The translations under genes and the position numbers were made by a program. The notes beneath the pieces are model-generated. The model did no database searches. It worked only from the letters and a program-made list of their open reading frames with translations, and was not told the DNA's origin. Shown one piece after another: positions 34,125-41,599 of a stretch of 64,000 nt of DNA (within the stretch, counting starts at the first letter, position 1; each line of letters begins with the position of its first letter). Origin of the DNA: Echinicola strongylocentroti (GTDB lineage Bacteria > Bacteroidota > Bacteroidia > Cytophagales > Cyclobacteriaceae); contig NZ_CP030041.1 in the NCBI RefSeq assembly GCF_003260975.1, positions 1,153,001 through 1,217,000 of the forward strand, written 5' to 3'.

Positions 34125-35339
34125 CTAAACTATTTTTTCCAGGTAGAGCGGTTCGTTGCCTCCCCGCCTGTTCAGCCATTTGTGCAACAGCCGTTCAACA
34201 CATCTGTGATACTTGTTTAGACTTCTGACATTGAAGGTTACCCCATAATAGGCATAGTGGCCTCGAAGCCTAACGTTAAGATCACAGATCAACTCCTTTA
34301 ATTTCCTGTGCCTGTTGCCTTTGATCCAATCGCCTGTTTTGGTAATAGCCATCACCAGCTTCTTGCTGCTTGTCTTTCGTTTCAAGACTAGCCTTCCTTT
34401 ACGTGTCTTACCCATATAGTGGGCAAAACCCAGAAAATCAAAGCTTCTTTCTCCACGTATATTAGTGTTCAGATCGATAACCTTTGTCTTTTCCGGATGT
34501 AGTCTAAGCCCATATTTTGTAAATCGTTTGTCGAGAACAGCCATGACACGCTTGGCATCTTCTCCTTTTTCAAAACCCATCACAAAATCATCGGCATACC
34601 TCACCATGAAACTTTTACCTGTTAACAGGGGCTGGATTTTATCCGAAAACCATTCATCCAGCACATAATGAAGATAAATATTGCTCAATATTGGTGAGAC
34701 AATACCGCCTTGCGGCGTTCCTCCCTTCGGATAATGCAACTGCTTATCTTCCAGTATTCCTGCCTTGAGCCATTTATCCAGCATTTTGCGCACCACGCCA
34801 TCTTTCACCCTACGGTCTAGAAACACACGTAACAGGCCGTGGTCTATGCTCCCAAAGTAATCCTGGATATCTGCATCTATAATATACCGCATCCTTCCAT
34901 AGCTTACTTTCTCGAACATGTACTCTATGGCATGGTGACAGGATCGGTTTGGACGGAATCCGTAGGAAAACTCTTTAAAGTCTTCCTCATAAATCGGCTC
35001 CAACACGCTCCTGACACTCGGTTGAAGTACTTTATCCTCTATGGTGGGAATCCCTAGCGGACGCTTCCCCGTTTTCCCCTTCGGAATATACACCCTGCGT
35101 ATCTGTGGTGCCTTGTACTCCCCTGATTTAACTGTCCTCAGTAGTTCCGGAAGCCGGTCCGGTAGGCGTAACCCATACGCATTCCAGCTTTCTCCGTCAA
35201 CCCCTACACTACTGGTTTTATTCAGCTGTCGGTAACTGCTGGTCAGCAACTCCACATCTATGTACTGATGTAGGTTCGTCAGGGCTTCCCCTTTGTGTTT
35301 GCTAGCCCGATCTGCTATTTGTAATTTGTGTGTTGACAT
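34125..35339 (-). CDS. ltrA: group II intron reverse transcriptase/maturase, probably truncated
   Basis: This 404-residue protein has the RT fingers and palm: RRVYIPKGKTGKRPLGIPTI, FSYGFRPNRSCHHAI, DADIQDYFGSIDH, GTPQGGIVSPILSNIYLHYV and the catalytic MVRYADDFVMGF. The maturase (GIIM) domain follows, with LRGHYAYYGVTFNVRSLNKY and HKWLNRRGG. Group II maturases usually end in a further ~25 residues with PLPKPRI. Here the end is NEPLYLEKIV, so the C-terminus has been replaced at the junction with the IS1182 remnant. No endonuclease domain is present. Confidence 0.85.
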   Translation of the reverse strand: MSTHKLQIADRASKHKGEALTNLHQYIDVELLTSSYRQLNKTSSVGVDGESWNAYGLRLPDRLPELLRTVKSGEYKAPQIRRVYIPKGKTGKRPLGIPTIEDKVLQPSVRSVLEPIYEEDFKEFSYGFRPNRSCHHAIEYMFEKVSYGRMRYIIDADIQDYFGSIDHGLLRVFLDRRVKDGVVRKMLDKWLKAGILEDKQLHYPKGGTPQGGIVSPILSNIYLHYVLDEWFSDKIQPLLTGKSFMVRYADDFVMGFEKGEDAKRVMAVLDKRFTKYGLRLHPEKTKVIDLNTNIRGERSFDFLGFAHYMGKTRKGRLVLKRKTSSKKLVMAITKTGDWIKGNRHRKLKELICDLNVRLRGHYAYYGVTFNVRSLNKYHRCVERLLHKWLNRRGGNEPLYLEKIV

Positions 35340-35886
35340 TGGTCTTCTTGTCTCTGGTACAATTAATGTTTCTAAACTACAATTCCGATTTAAGGTATCC
35401 CCCTTTCCTACTTGCTGGCTTTCTTGGGATAGATTTCCCAGCGTTCAATCGGTACTATGGGGATACTAAGACTGCCTTCGCCCTTCTCCTTCCCTTCAGT
35501 TTCCTTCGGTACAGATACCTTGCGGCAATGCCTCTTCTTAACGTCTTATCAACTGGCATTGCTTACTTGACAGACCTGGATGGTTACTGTGTGGTCAATC
35601 CTTATACCAACTGTTCGCTTGGAGGCGGGAGGCTCTCCCATGTTCCATGCAACCCTTATCTGCCTTTGACCAGGTCTCAGACCACGACCAGGCTGTGACT
35701 ACTTGCCTTTACTCTCTCGCTGTCATCAATGTTGTTCCAACTCATTTAACAGTTAAAACCCCGGTATTGCAAATATTTCGTGGCTCTATACTGGCCTTCG
35801 GCAGTCGCTGTCTACGCTTCATGCCATCGTCTCCAGTGACTATGCAAGACTCGCTTCCGTTGGGTGGCTAGCCCTTGACGGGACAC
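34125..35886 (-). mobile_element. group II intron, 3' end missing
   Basis: The reverse-transcriptase gene is preceded on the minus strand by ~550 bp of gene-free structured sequence, as expected for intron domains I-III. A GTGTCCCG at 35886-35879 is a plausible intron 5' end (consensus GTGYG). No domain V-like hairpin is visible after the protein gene, only a terminator-like stem (AGCCCTTC...GGAGGGCT, about 34066-34096). The intron is therefore probably truncated at its 3' end. The exact 5' boundary is uncertain. Confidence 0.55.
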
Positions 35887-36009
35887 GCTACTTACGTGAC
35901 TGGGTTACTGTAAGATGTTTTTGATATAACTATACGCCTTATATCTGTCCCCATCTTATGGACTTGCATGGCGCAATAAAAGCGTTTGCCGTGGGAGAAG
36001 AATGACTAT

Positions 36010-36300
36010 TTTAACATTGAATTTATTCGACCACAGACAACCCTATCCTCAAAGGAAAGTATTGAGCAAGACCAATAAATAAGACAGGATTACGAACGAT
36101 TAGAGAAAGAAAAACAAACCATCCTTTTATACTTACTTGAAAAAGGAAAAATCTCAAGGAAAGAAGCCGGTAACTTAATGGGATTGAAAAACACAAAGAT
36201 TTACGAAATTCTCGCCAAAATGGTGGTCCAAAACCTTATTAAAAAACAGGACAAAGGGAGAGCCACTCCCACAAACTATAAGGCCTTCTCTCCAAGCTTC
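36010..36300 (+). pseudogene. RecG/AlbA-type regulator, C-terminal tail (copy A)
   Basis: Translated with one stop (TAA in SIEQDQ-stop-IRQDYERLEK), this segment gives the C-terminal winged helix of an AlbA_2/RecG-like ATP-binding protein: QTILLYLLEKGKISRKEAGN, GLKNTKIYEILAKM, QNLIKKQDKGRAT. It is about 85 percent identical at the DNA level to 61922-62212. The catalytic N-terminal domain is absent. The IS66 element is inserted just behind it. Confidence 0.7.
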
Positions 36301-36306
36301 CCCAAT
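36299..36306. repeat. IS66 target-site duplication, left
   Basis: TCCCCAAT directly precedes the left end of the IS66 element and recurs exactly at 38740-38747. An 8-bp duplication is the expected signature of IS66. Confidence 0.9.
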
Positions 36307-36377
36307 GTAACCACCTTATAAAGTACAAGTTTCATAGCGTGTTTTGACCACCTAGCTTTCTGGAAAAACTAGAAGTT

Positions 36378-36665
36378 ATGAATCTACAAGCAGAAATGGC
36401 CTCTCTGGTCGAAGAGTTTAAAACCACCGGTCTAACACAAAAATCCTTCAGTGAGCAAAAAGGGATCGGCTTCCATAAATTCAATTATTGGTACCGAAAA
36501 CTGAGGGATGAACAGCCAGCGGGAACCACCGGCTTTCTACCGGTCCGTACACAGGGCAGCAGTGTTCCTGCAGAGGCGATGGAAGTGGTCTACCCGAACG
36601 GGGTAAAGCTGCGTGTGCCGGCCAGGGACCTATCGCTGTTGTCGGGCCTGATCAGACTGTACTGA
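36378..36665 (+). CDS. tnpA: IS66 accessory protein TnpA
   Basis: This 95-residue protein is the first IS66 gene product, needed for transposition with an unclear biochemical role. It has a helix-turn-helix-like start (MASLVEEFKTTGLTQKSFSE followed by QKGIGFHKFNYWYRKLR), a proline-rich linker and a C-terminal beta pair (MEVVYPNGVKLRVPARDLSL). Its stop overlaps the tnpB start (TGATG). Confidence 0.9.
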   Translation: MNLQAEMASLVEEFKTTGLTQKSFSEQKGIGFHKFNYWYRKLRDEQPAGTTGFLPVRTQGSSVPAEAMEVVYPNGVKLRVPARDLSLLSGLIRLY

Positions 36666-37006
36666 TGTTTTCTCTGGGCTCCCAGCACCAATATTTCCTG
36701 TACCGTTCCCCGGTTGACATGCGCAAAGGGTTCAACGGGCTTTACGGGATGGTCATCAATGAACTGGACCGGGACCCTGTTTCCGGGGAAGTGTTCGTCT
36801 TTGTCAACCGCCACCGCAACCTGATCAAACTCCTGCACTGGGAGAAGGGCGGTTTCGTTGTCTATTACAAACGATTGGAAAAAGGCACCTTCCTGCTCCC
36901 GGAGGACAGAGGTGACGGCGTGCTGGAATGGCCCGAACTGGTGCTGATGGTCGAGGGCATCCAGGTGGACGGCTACCGGCAGCGTCCCCGGTATATCCCC
37001 GGTTGA
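36665..37006 (+). CDS. tnpB: IS66 accessory protein TnpB (Orf2)
   Basis: This 113-residue protein matches IS66 Orf2: SPVDMRKGFNGLYGMVINEL, GEVFVFVNRHRNLIKLLHWE, GGFVVYYKRLEKGTF and WPELVLMVEGI are the conserved blocks. It is needed with TnpA for IS66 movement. It is full length and overlaps tnpA by one base. Confidence 0.92.
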   Translation: MFSLGSQHQYFLYRSPVDMRKGFNGLYGMVINELDRDPVSGEVFVFVNRHRNLIKLLHWEKGGFVVYYKRLEKGTFLLPEDRGDGVLEWPELVLMVEGIQVDGYRQRPRYIPG

Positions 37007-37176
37007 TTTTTTTTACTGACCCGTGTTCAGCTTTTCGGGGCTGTATGCCCTTCTGTTAGTCCTACGGGCAGCTTTTTGAAGCCAGAATGGCCGAAATCAT
37101 CTCCTGAGGGTTTTTTCCACAGGGGCTGTGGAAAAAAAGTCCATGGTTTTATAAGCAGGAGGTTTTATTTTCGGGC

Positions 37177-38727
37177 ATGTCAAAGCCACTCGACCAGTTG
37201 ACCAAAGCCGAACTGCTTGCCCTGCTGCAAAAGTCAGAGCAACAGGTGGCCGACCGTGAGCGGGTGATAGCCGAGAAGGAACGTATCCTGGCCGAGAAAG
37301 AAGCTTATGAGAAGCAGTTGTTGGCCCTGATCGAGAAGTTCAAGCGCATGGCCTTTGCCCAGAAGCGGGAACGCTTCGAGGGGAACAAGGACCAGCTGAA
37401 CCTGCTCTTTGAACCTACCCAAGAACAAGAACAGCAACAACAGGAAGGGTTTTCCCGCAAAGTAGAATACATCCGTAAGAAACGCCCCGCCCATACGGGC
37501 AGACAGCCCTTGCCTGACCACCTTCCCGTAGAAGAGATCGAGATCCATCCGGAAGGGGACCTTTCCGGAATGGAGTGCATCGGCAAGGAAGTGACCGAAG
37601 AACTCGACTATATCCCTGCCCAATATATCCGCAGAAGGTACATCCGTTACAAGTATGCACCAAAGGACAGGTACAGCAGTGCCGGGGTAAAGATCGGCCT
37701 GTTGCCGGAAAGGGCCATCCCAAAGGGCATCCCGGGTTATGGGCTGCTCACCGACATCCTTACAAGGAAATACCTGGAACATATGCCGCTGTACCGGCAG
37801 GCACAGCGGTTCAAACGGGAAAAGATCCCCATAGCGCCCACCACACTTGAGGGATGGGTGAAACAGGGCCTGGAAAAACTAGAGCCCCTGTACGACTGCC
37901 TGGTGGCCGACACCAAGGCCATGGGCTATCTTATGGTGGACGAAAGTACCATCCGGGTATTGGACAGCGACAAGAAGGGCGCCTGCCACACGGGCTACTA
38001 TTGGGTATACCATAACCCATTGGAAAACACCGTACTCTTTGATTACCAGCCTACCCGGAGCAAGGGAGGCCCCAGTGCCATACTGGAAAACTTTCAGGGC
38101 TACCTGCAGAGTGATGGCTATGCGGTGTACGAACACTATGCGGCCAATAAGGAGATCACCCACCTGGCCTGCTGGGCGCATGCGCGAAGAAAATACTTTG
38201 AAACCCTGGTGGAGAACAAGAAGCTGGCTTCCGAAGCCCTGGGCTTTATCGGCAAGCTCTACGATGTGGAAAAAAAGGCCAAGAAACTGAACCTCTCTGC
38301 CGAAGACCGTAAAAAGCTCCGTTTGGACGAGGCCTTGCCGGTGATCAACAAAATGTCCGAGTGGATCAAGAAGCAGCTTCCCAAGGCCCTGCCCAAAAGT
38401 GGGCTGAGAAAAGCCCTGTTCTACTCGGCCAATAGATGGGCCGAACTGTCCAATTACCTGTATGACGGGGAACTGGAAATCGACAACAACCTGGTGGAAC
38501 GGGAAATCAGGTCCATGGTGGTCGGCCGGAAGAACTACCTGTTTGCCGGTTCCCATAAAGCGGCCCAAAGGACGGCCATGATCTATTCCTTCTTTGGGAT
38601 ATGCAAGCTACATGACGTGAATCCCCAGCAGTGCCTCGAACATGCACTGAGAAATATCATGACCATCAACCATAAAAACATCAGGGATCTATACCCGCAA
38701 AACTTCAACTTCACAACACGGGTTTAA
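37177..38727 (+). CDS. tnpC: IS66 transposase TnpC
   Basis: This 516-residue DDE transposase starts with a coiled coil (KAELLALLQKSEQQVADRER and repeats of AEKE), followed by a zinc-finger-like region, then the catalytic core. The three acidic residues are in YLMVDESTIRVLD, YLQSDGYAVYEHY and the C-terminal NNLVEREIRSMVVGRKNYLF. The ending IS66 C-terminal domain (YSFFGICKLHDVNPQQCLEH) is complete. No frameshift is present, so it should be active. Confidence 0.95.
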   Translation: MSKPLDQLTKAELLALLQKSEQQVADRERVIAEKERILAEKEAYEKQLLALIEKFKRMAFAQKRERFEGNKDQLNLLFEPTQEQEQQQQEGFSRKVEYIRKKRPAHTGRQPLPDHLPVEEIEIHPEGDLSGMECIGKEVTEELDYIPAQYIRRRYIRYKYAPKDRYSSAGVKIGLLPERAIPKGIPGYGLLTDILTRKYLEHMPLYRQAQRFKREKIPIAPTTLEGWVKQGLEKLEPLYDCLVADTKAMGYLMVDESTIRVLDSDKKGACHTGYYWVYHNPLENTVLFDYQPTRSKGGPSAILENFQGYLQSDGYAVYEHYAANKEITHLACWAHARRKYFETLVENKKLASEALGFIGKLYDVEKKAKKLNLSAEDRKKLRLDEALPVINKMSEWIKKQLPKALPKSGLRKALFYSANRWAELSNYLYDGELEIDNNLVEREIRSMVVGRKNYLFAGSHKAAQRTAMIYSFFGICKLHDVNPQQCLEHALRNIMTINHKNIRDLYPQNFNFTTRV

Positions 38728-38739
38728 TAGGGCGGTTAC

Positions 38740-38747
38740 TCCCCAAT
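38740..38747. repeat. IS66 target-site duplication, right
   Basis: TCCCCAAT follows the right end of IS66 and is identical to 36299-36306. Removing the element and one repeat joins ...CTCCAAGCTTCCCCAAT to GCCATAAGC..., continuous with the decayed sequence on each side. Confidence 0.9.
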
Positions 38748-38786
38748 GCCATAAGCTTCTCTAACATTTCCATATCTTCCAAAAAA

Positions 38787-38818
38787 GAGTTCGACCCACG
38801 TACCGCCAGCTCCACTCC
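38787..38818 (+). other. tmRNA/tRNA 3'-end-like sequence, possible attachment-site relic
   Basis: GAGTTCGACCC at 38787-38797 followed by CGCCAGCTCCACTCC at 38804-38818 resembles the T-loop and acceptor end of a tmRNA (GTTCGAC...CCAGCTCCA). The T-stem does not pair and no upstream RNA body is present, so it is not a working gene. Islands often integrate at the ssrA 3' end, and a diverged version follows the related segment at about 61878-61902. The call is weak. Confidence 0.25.
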
Positions 38819-38823
38819 TACTA

Positions 38824-38858
38824 AAAATCCCCTTGAAATTGATAATCAAGGGGATTTT
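38824..38858. terminator. perfect hairpin, terminator-like
   Basis: Perfect 13-bp arms AAAATCCCCTTGA and TCAAGGGGATTTT enclose a 9-nt loop (38837-38845). A T-run on either side makes it a bidirectional intrinsic terminator candidate between the mobile zone and the AAA ATPase gene. Confidence 0.6.
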
Positions 38859-38940
38859 CTATTAATCATAGCTCATTTTCTCAAGTAAACTATCCACCTG
38901 ATTTTTAAGTAATTTGAGATGATCTTTAGAAACAATTCTG

Positions 38941-39116
38941 TTTAACCCGGAATATGCATTAGCCTATCTGTTGCGACCTGAAACTGCTTCAAAATCAGCC
39001 GTTTCACTTTAGTTTTCGGCATAACCGTAGCGGTGCTACGCTAATGCCTCCAAACTAACTGATTTTCTTGCAATTTCAGCTCTCACTACGATTCCTAACG
39101 CATAATCCGGGTTTAA
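38941..39116. repeat. TTAA-flanked palindromic element, copy 1
   Basis: This ~175-bp segment has TTTAA at both edges, terminal inverted repeats (CCCGGAATATGCATTAG and, from the other side, CCCGGATTATGCGTTAG), and a central palindrome (GTAGCGGTGCTACGCTAATG region). It is the reverse orientation of the copies at 43925 and 61290. No gene is inside. It looks like a non-autonomous mobile element (MITE-like). Confidence 0.75.
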
Positions 39117-39199
39117 AAAATAGACTGGGGTTACACCTACCCATTTGGGAAGAATTTAGGTATAAAATGGATGGGGTTTCTGAAACAACAAATTCAACG

Positions 39200-40399
39200 T
39201 CAATACAAAAATCCAAAGAGCCAGAGTGGAATCTTCTTTGCAGTACCGTATTCCAGGTCATCGAGTGCGAGAAAGGCGTTCTGTATACCAGCAATCTGTT
39301 TCTCACTTTTCCCTTTACCACCTATTTCAAACGTATAGCTGCCATCTATCAGGAAGTCCCCGGCTTTTGGATAGGTGACGCGGTGACCTGCCCCCGACAA
39401 TTGCGTATAAAAGAAAGTTTCCCGCAGATTGCCAGCGTTGGGTTGACCTTCAGCCAGTGCCATTATGAGGCTTGTATTGTGCAAGAGCACCTTTTCAGGC
39501 TTATTCATTAGACTCACGCCAAATGCCGCGCTGCGTAGGTTATGAATCAATTGTGCCTTTTCCAGTAGATCAAGCATTTCCAACAGCCTGCTGCGGGAGG
39601 TGCCTACCTGATCGGCAAGTCGTGCAATATTAGGGGTAAATGGCACAGCTGTGGAAATGATATACAGCAACTTCTTCAATTTGGCTTGTGTGCTCGATTC
39701 TAGGGAACGGGCCTCAGGCAAGTCGTAGTCAATAATTACATTGATCAGCTGATTCAAGCGCATAAGATAATCTTGCTTACCACCTTCCAAGAAAAAGGGA
39801 TAAGCCCCCATTGTCAAATAGTCCCTAAATGATTTCAACGGCGATTCCAGCTTACTTTTCAATTCATCTACGATCTGCGTATGATGTTCAAGAACATCCG
39901 TCAATGTAAATGACGGCAATACCAATCGCTCTTTCAGTGCGATAAATTCGCGCAGCGATAATTCTGGCAGGTGATAGCGTAACATCCTTCGGCTTAAATC
40001 GGCTTCTGAACGCTGCAAAGCTAAAATAGACGACCCGGAGACCACCAACTGAAGCTGTGGCTTGAAATCATACAGGTTCTTCACTTCTCTTTGCCAGTCT
40101 GCATACTTATGTACCTCATCCAAAAACAAATGCCTGCCGCCATGATGATAAAATTGTTCGGCAACATCGATCAGCGTATGCTGCTTGAAATACAAATCGT
40201 CTACGGATAGATAAAGCGTTTTATCCAACGGTAAGTTTGACTTAATATGCTGCAACATCAGCGTAGATTTGCCCGTCCCGCGTGCCCCTTCTATGCACAC
40301 TGCCTGTGCCTTCCAGTTAATGTGTTCAGCGAGTCCTCGTACAAACCTCGTTTTTATGCTCCCTATAAGCTCCCTATATTTAGTAACTAATACTTCCAT
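39200..40399 (-). CDS. AAA ATPase with DUF4143 domain
   Basis: This 399-residue protein is an AAA/DUF4143-type ATPase of unknown role that is widespread in Bacteroidota. Walker A is EGARGTGKSTLM (about residue 38), Walker B HLFLDEVHKYADW, and sensor LQLVVSGSSILALQ. The middle has the ELSLREFIALKE block. The C-terminal part has a winged helix (IARLADQVGTSRSRLLEMLD) and a DUF4143 nuclease-like fold (FFYTQLSGAGHRVTYPKAGD, FLIDGSYTFEIGGKGKS). It appears complete. Its promoter region holds three regularly spaced operator-like repeats, so expression is probably tightly controlled. Confidence 0.88.
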   Translation of the reverse strand: MEVLVTKYRELIGSIKTRFVRGLAEHINWKAQAVCIEGARGTGKSTLMLQHIKSNLPLDKTLYLSVDDLYFKQHTLIDVAEQFYHHGGRHLFLDEVHKYADWQREVKNLYDFKPQLQLVVSGSSILALQRSEADLSRRMLRYHLPELSLREFIALKERLVLPSFTLTDVLEHHTQIVDELKSKLESPLKSFRDYLTMGAYPFFLEGGKQDYLMRLNQLINVIIDYDLPEARSLESSTQAKLKKLLYIISTAVPFTPNIARLADQVGTSRSRLLEMLDLLEKAQLIHNLRSAAFGVSLMNKPEKVLLHNTSLIMALAEGQPNAGNLRETFFYTQLSGAGHRVTYPKAGDFLIDGSYTFEIGGKGKSEKQIAGIQNAFLALDDLEYGTAKKIPLWLFGFLY

Positions 40400-40400
40400 C

Positions 40401-40481
40401 GTATCAACAAAGATACTAAAAATAGCAATAAACGTATCACATACGATACGTTTAGATCAAAAAATGTATCACACCATGTAC
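40401..40481 (-). promoter_or_regulatory. three spaced GTATC-N6-GATAC repeats before the AAA ATPase gene
   Basis: Palindrome 1 is GTATC-AACAAA-GATAC at 40401-40416, immediately before the start codon. Palindrome 2 has longer arms, AACGTATC-ACATAC-GATACGTT at 40431-40452. A degenerate third copy (GTATC-ACACCA-TGTAC) is at 40466-40481. Their starts are 33 and 32 bp apart, close to three helical turns, which places them on one face of the DNA. A dimeric repressor binding cooperatively would fit. Confidence 0.65.
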
Positions 40482-40489
40482 GAAAAAGG

Positions 40490-40615
40490 AAAAAACAGGT
40501 CTCTTACTAAGCCTGAAAAACACAAACAATCATGAAATTCTGACTGACATGGTTATGAAAATCTGATTGAAAACACGGAAAAAGGAAAAGCTACTTATTG
40601 CTCATTAAAATGCCC
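40490..40615 (+). pseudogene. RecG/AlbA-type regulator, C-terminal tail (copy C, degenerate)
   Basis: With a frameshift, the segment reads LKNTNNHEILTDMV and then IENTEKGKATYCSLK. These align to LKNTKTYEILTEMA and IKKQGKGRATYYTL in copy B (61922-62212). Only the last ~40 codons of the winged helix remain. Confidence 0.55.
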
Positions 40616-40639
40616 CCACTCTCCTTTTTAAAACATATT

Positions 40640-40868
40640 ATCTCCCCACCTAAATACAAGCTAAAAGTCGAATATCCTCCCCTAAATGGTTCGAGTTTGC
40701 TCTTATCAGCTCCACCTGACGGCACAAATCCTCATTTCGAGAGTTTGTGCCGTTTTTTTTAACACCTAATACCCTGTCTATCAAACGGATAATACTAACC
40801 ATTTTATTGACTTTCGGGGTTCGATAATTATTTTTTTCAAACACCAATAGTGCTGTTCCCCCGGCCAA
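40640..40868 (-). pseudogene. serine recombinase, C-terminal remnant (copy C)
   Basis: The minus strand encodes LLVFEKNNYRTPKVNKMVSI followed by IRLIDRVLGVKKNGT. This is the end of a large serine recombinase of the Bacteroidota type (GSIFPEKL.F....RT..IN......). It aligns to the longer remnant at 62166-62531. The catalytic and DNA-binding parts are lost. It faces the helix-turn-helix tail at 40490-40615, the same convergent layout as at 62 kb. Confidence 0.55.
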
Positions 40869-40941
40869 CTGAAATCCATCAAAAGGCAGCGGTCATCAGT
40901 TGTTTCAGGCTATCCAAAACAGCCTGAACCCTATAGGTTCC

Positions 40942-41358
40942 CTAAAATCGGGTGATTTCCTTTCTTTCTGCTTCGTTGCCTCGTTCAAAAACCCTTTTAA
41001 TAACCGCCTTACCGTTTTTTTTTCAATCTATTTTTTGGATATCTGTATCCCAGAAAAGCGACTTCCGTAGCATGGACATATTGGGCTTATTTGTGGGCAA
41101 TTTGTTTTTCTCTTTTTGGATATTAAAATACGTTTGGAACACCGCCAGGGTACCTCCTTCCAGCCCCAGCTTGTCCTCGATTTTCAGAGCCAAGGCAGTG
41201 TTAAGGCTTCTCCTGCCTTTGGTGATGGCGTTGAGGGTCTGCGGATATTCATGAATGGACAGGGCAAAGGGATGTTTTTTTATAGCACGTCTTTTCAGTT
41301 CCCGTTCCAATACAATACCCGGATGTATGCCTCTGTATTTTTCAATGTAAGAATTCAT
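40942..41358 (-). pseudogene. HigA-like XRE antitoxin with DUF6922-like tail, internal TGA
   Basis: The N-terminal ~85 residues form a HigA/XRE helix-turn-helix (HPGIVLERELKRRAIKKHPF, ITKGRRSLNTALALKIEDKL, FNIQKEKNK). A tail follows with MLRKSLFWDTDIQKID. A TGA at 41023-41025 then stands where relatives have tryptophan. The frame continues in register with KKNGKAVIKRVFERGNEAER to the TAG at 40942, which keeps the family's C-terminal motif. The product is therefore shortened by 26 residues. No toxin gene is adjacent, so the protein may act as a lone regulator. Confidence 0.7.
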
Positions 41359-41362
41359 ACCA

Positions 41363-41390
41363 TAAGTATAAACAAAATCGTTTATACTTA
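41363..41390. promoter_or_regulatory. perfect 11-bp inverted repeat, operator of the HigA-like gene
   Basis: TAAGTATAAAC at 41363-41373, a 6-bp spacer, and GTTTATACTTA at 41380-41390 form a perfect palindrome directly upstream of the HigA-like start codon (41358). Antitoxins of this type repress their own promoter through such sites. Confidence 0.75.
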
Positions 41391-41599
41391 TTATTTCATA
41401 AAAGGGTATATAGAATTGATTTCACAACCGAACCTCTTGTATTTTAAGACTATCCGATGAACAGGGGTATTTTAACCAGTTTTGTAAACATCTACAAAAC
41501 TATTTTTGGGATGATTATCAAAAAAATCATCCTTCCCGCTAGTCTTTAAAATATTAGACGTGTAAAATAATATTTCGCAAGCCCAACTGCTAGGTGCAG

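Larger units (their letters stand above)
36307..38739 (+). mobile_element. complete IS66-family insertion sequence
   Basis: The element is 2433 bp long. The left end (GTAACCACCTTATAAAG) and the right end, read inward (GTAACCGCCCTATTAAA), form imperfect terminal inverted repeats with the GTAA start typical of IS66. All three genes (tnpA, tnpB, tnpC) are open and in order. The flanks carry a perfect 8-bp direct repeat. The intact genes and perfect duplication indicate a recent insertion. Confidence 0.93.

Noticed and set aside
35647..35871. Plus-strand frames within 35330-35871
   Set aside because: They lie antisense in the 5' part of the group II intron and show no domain.
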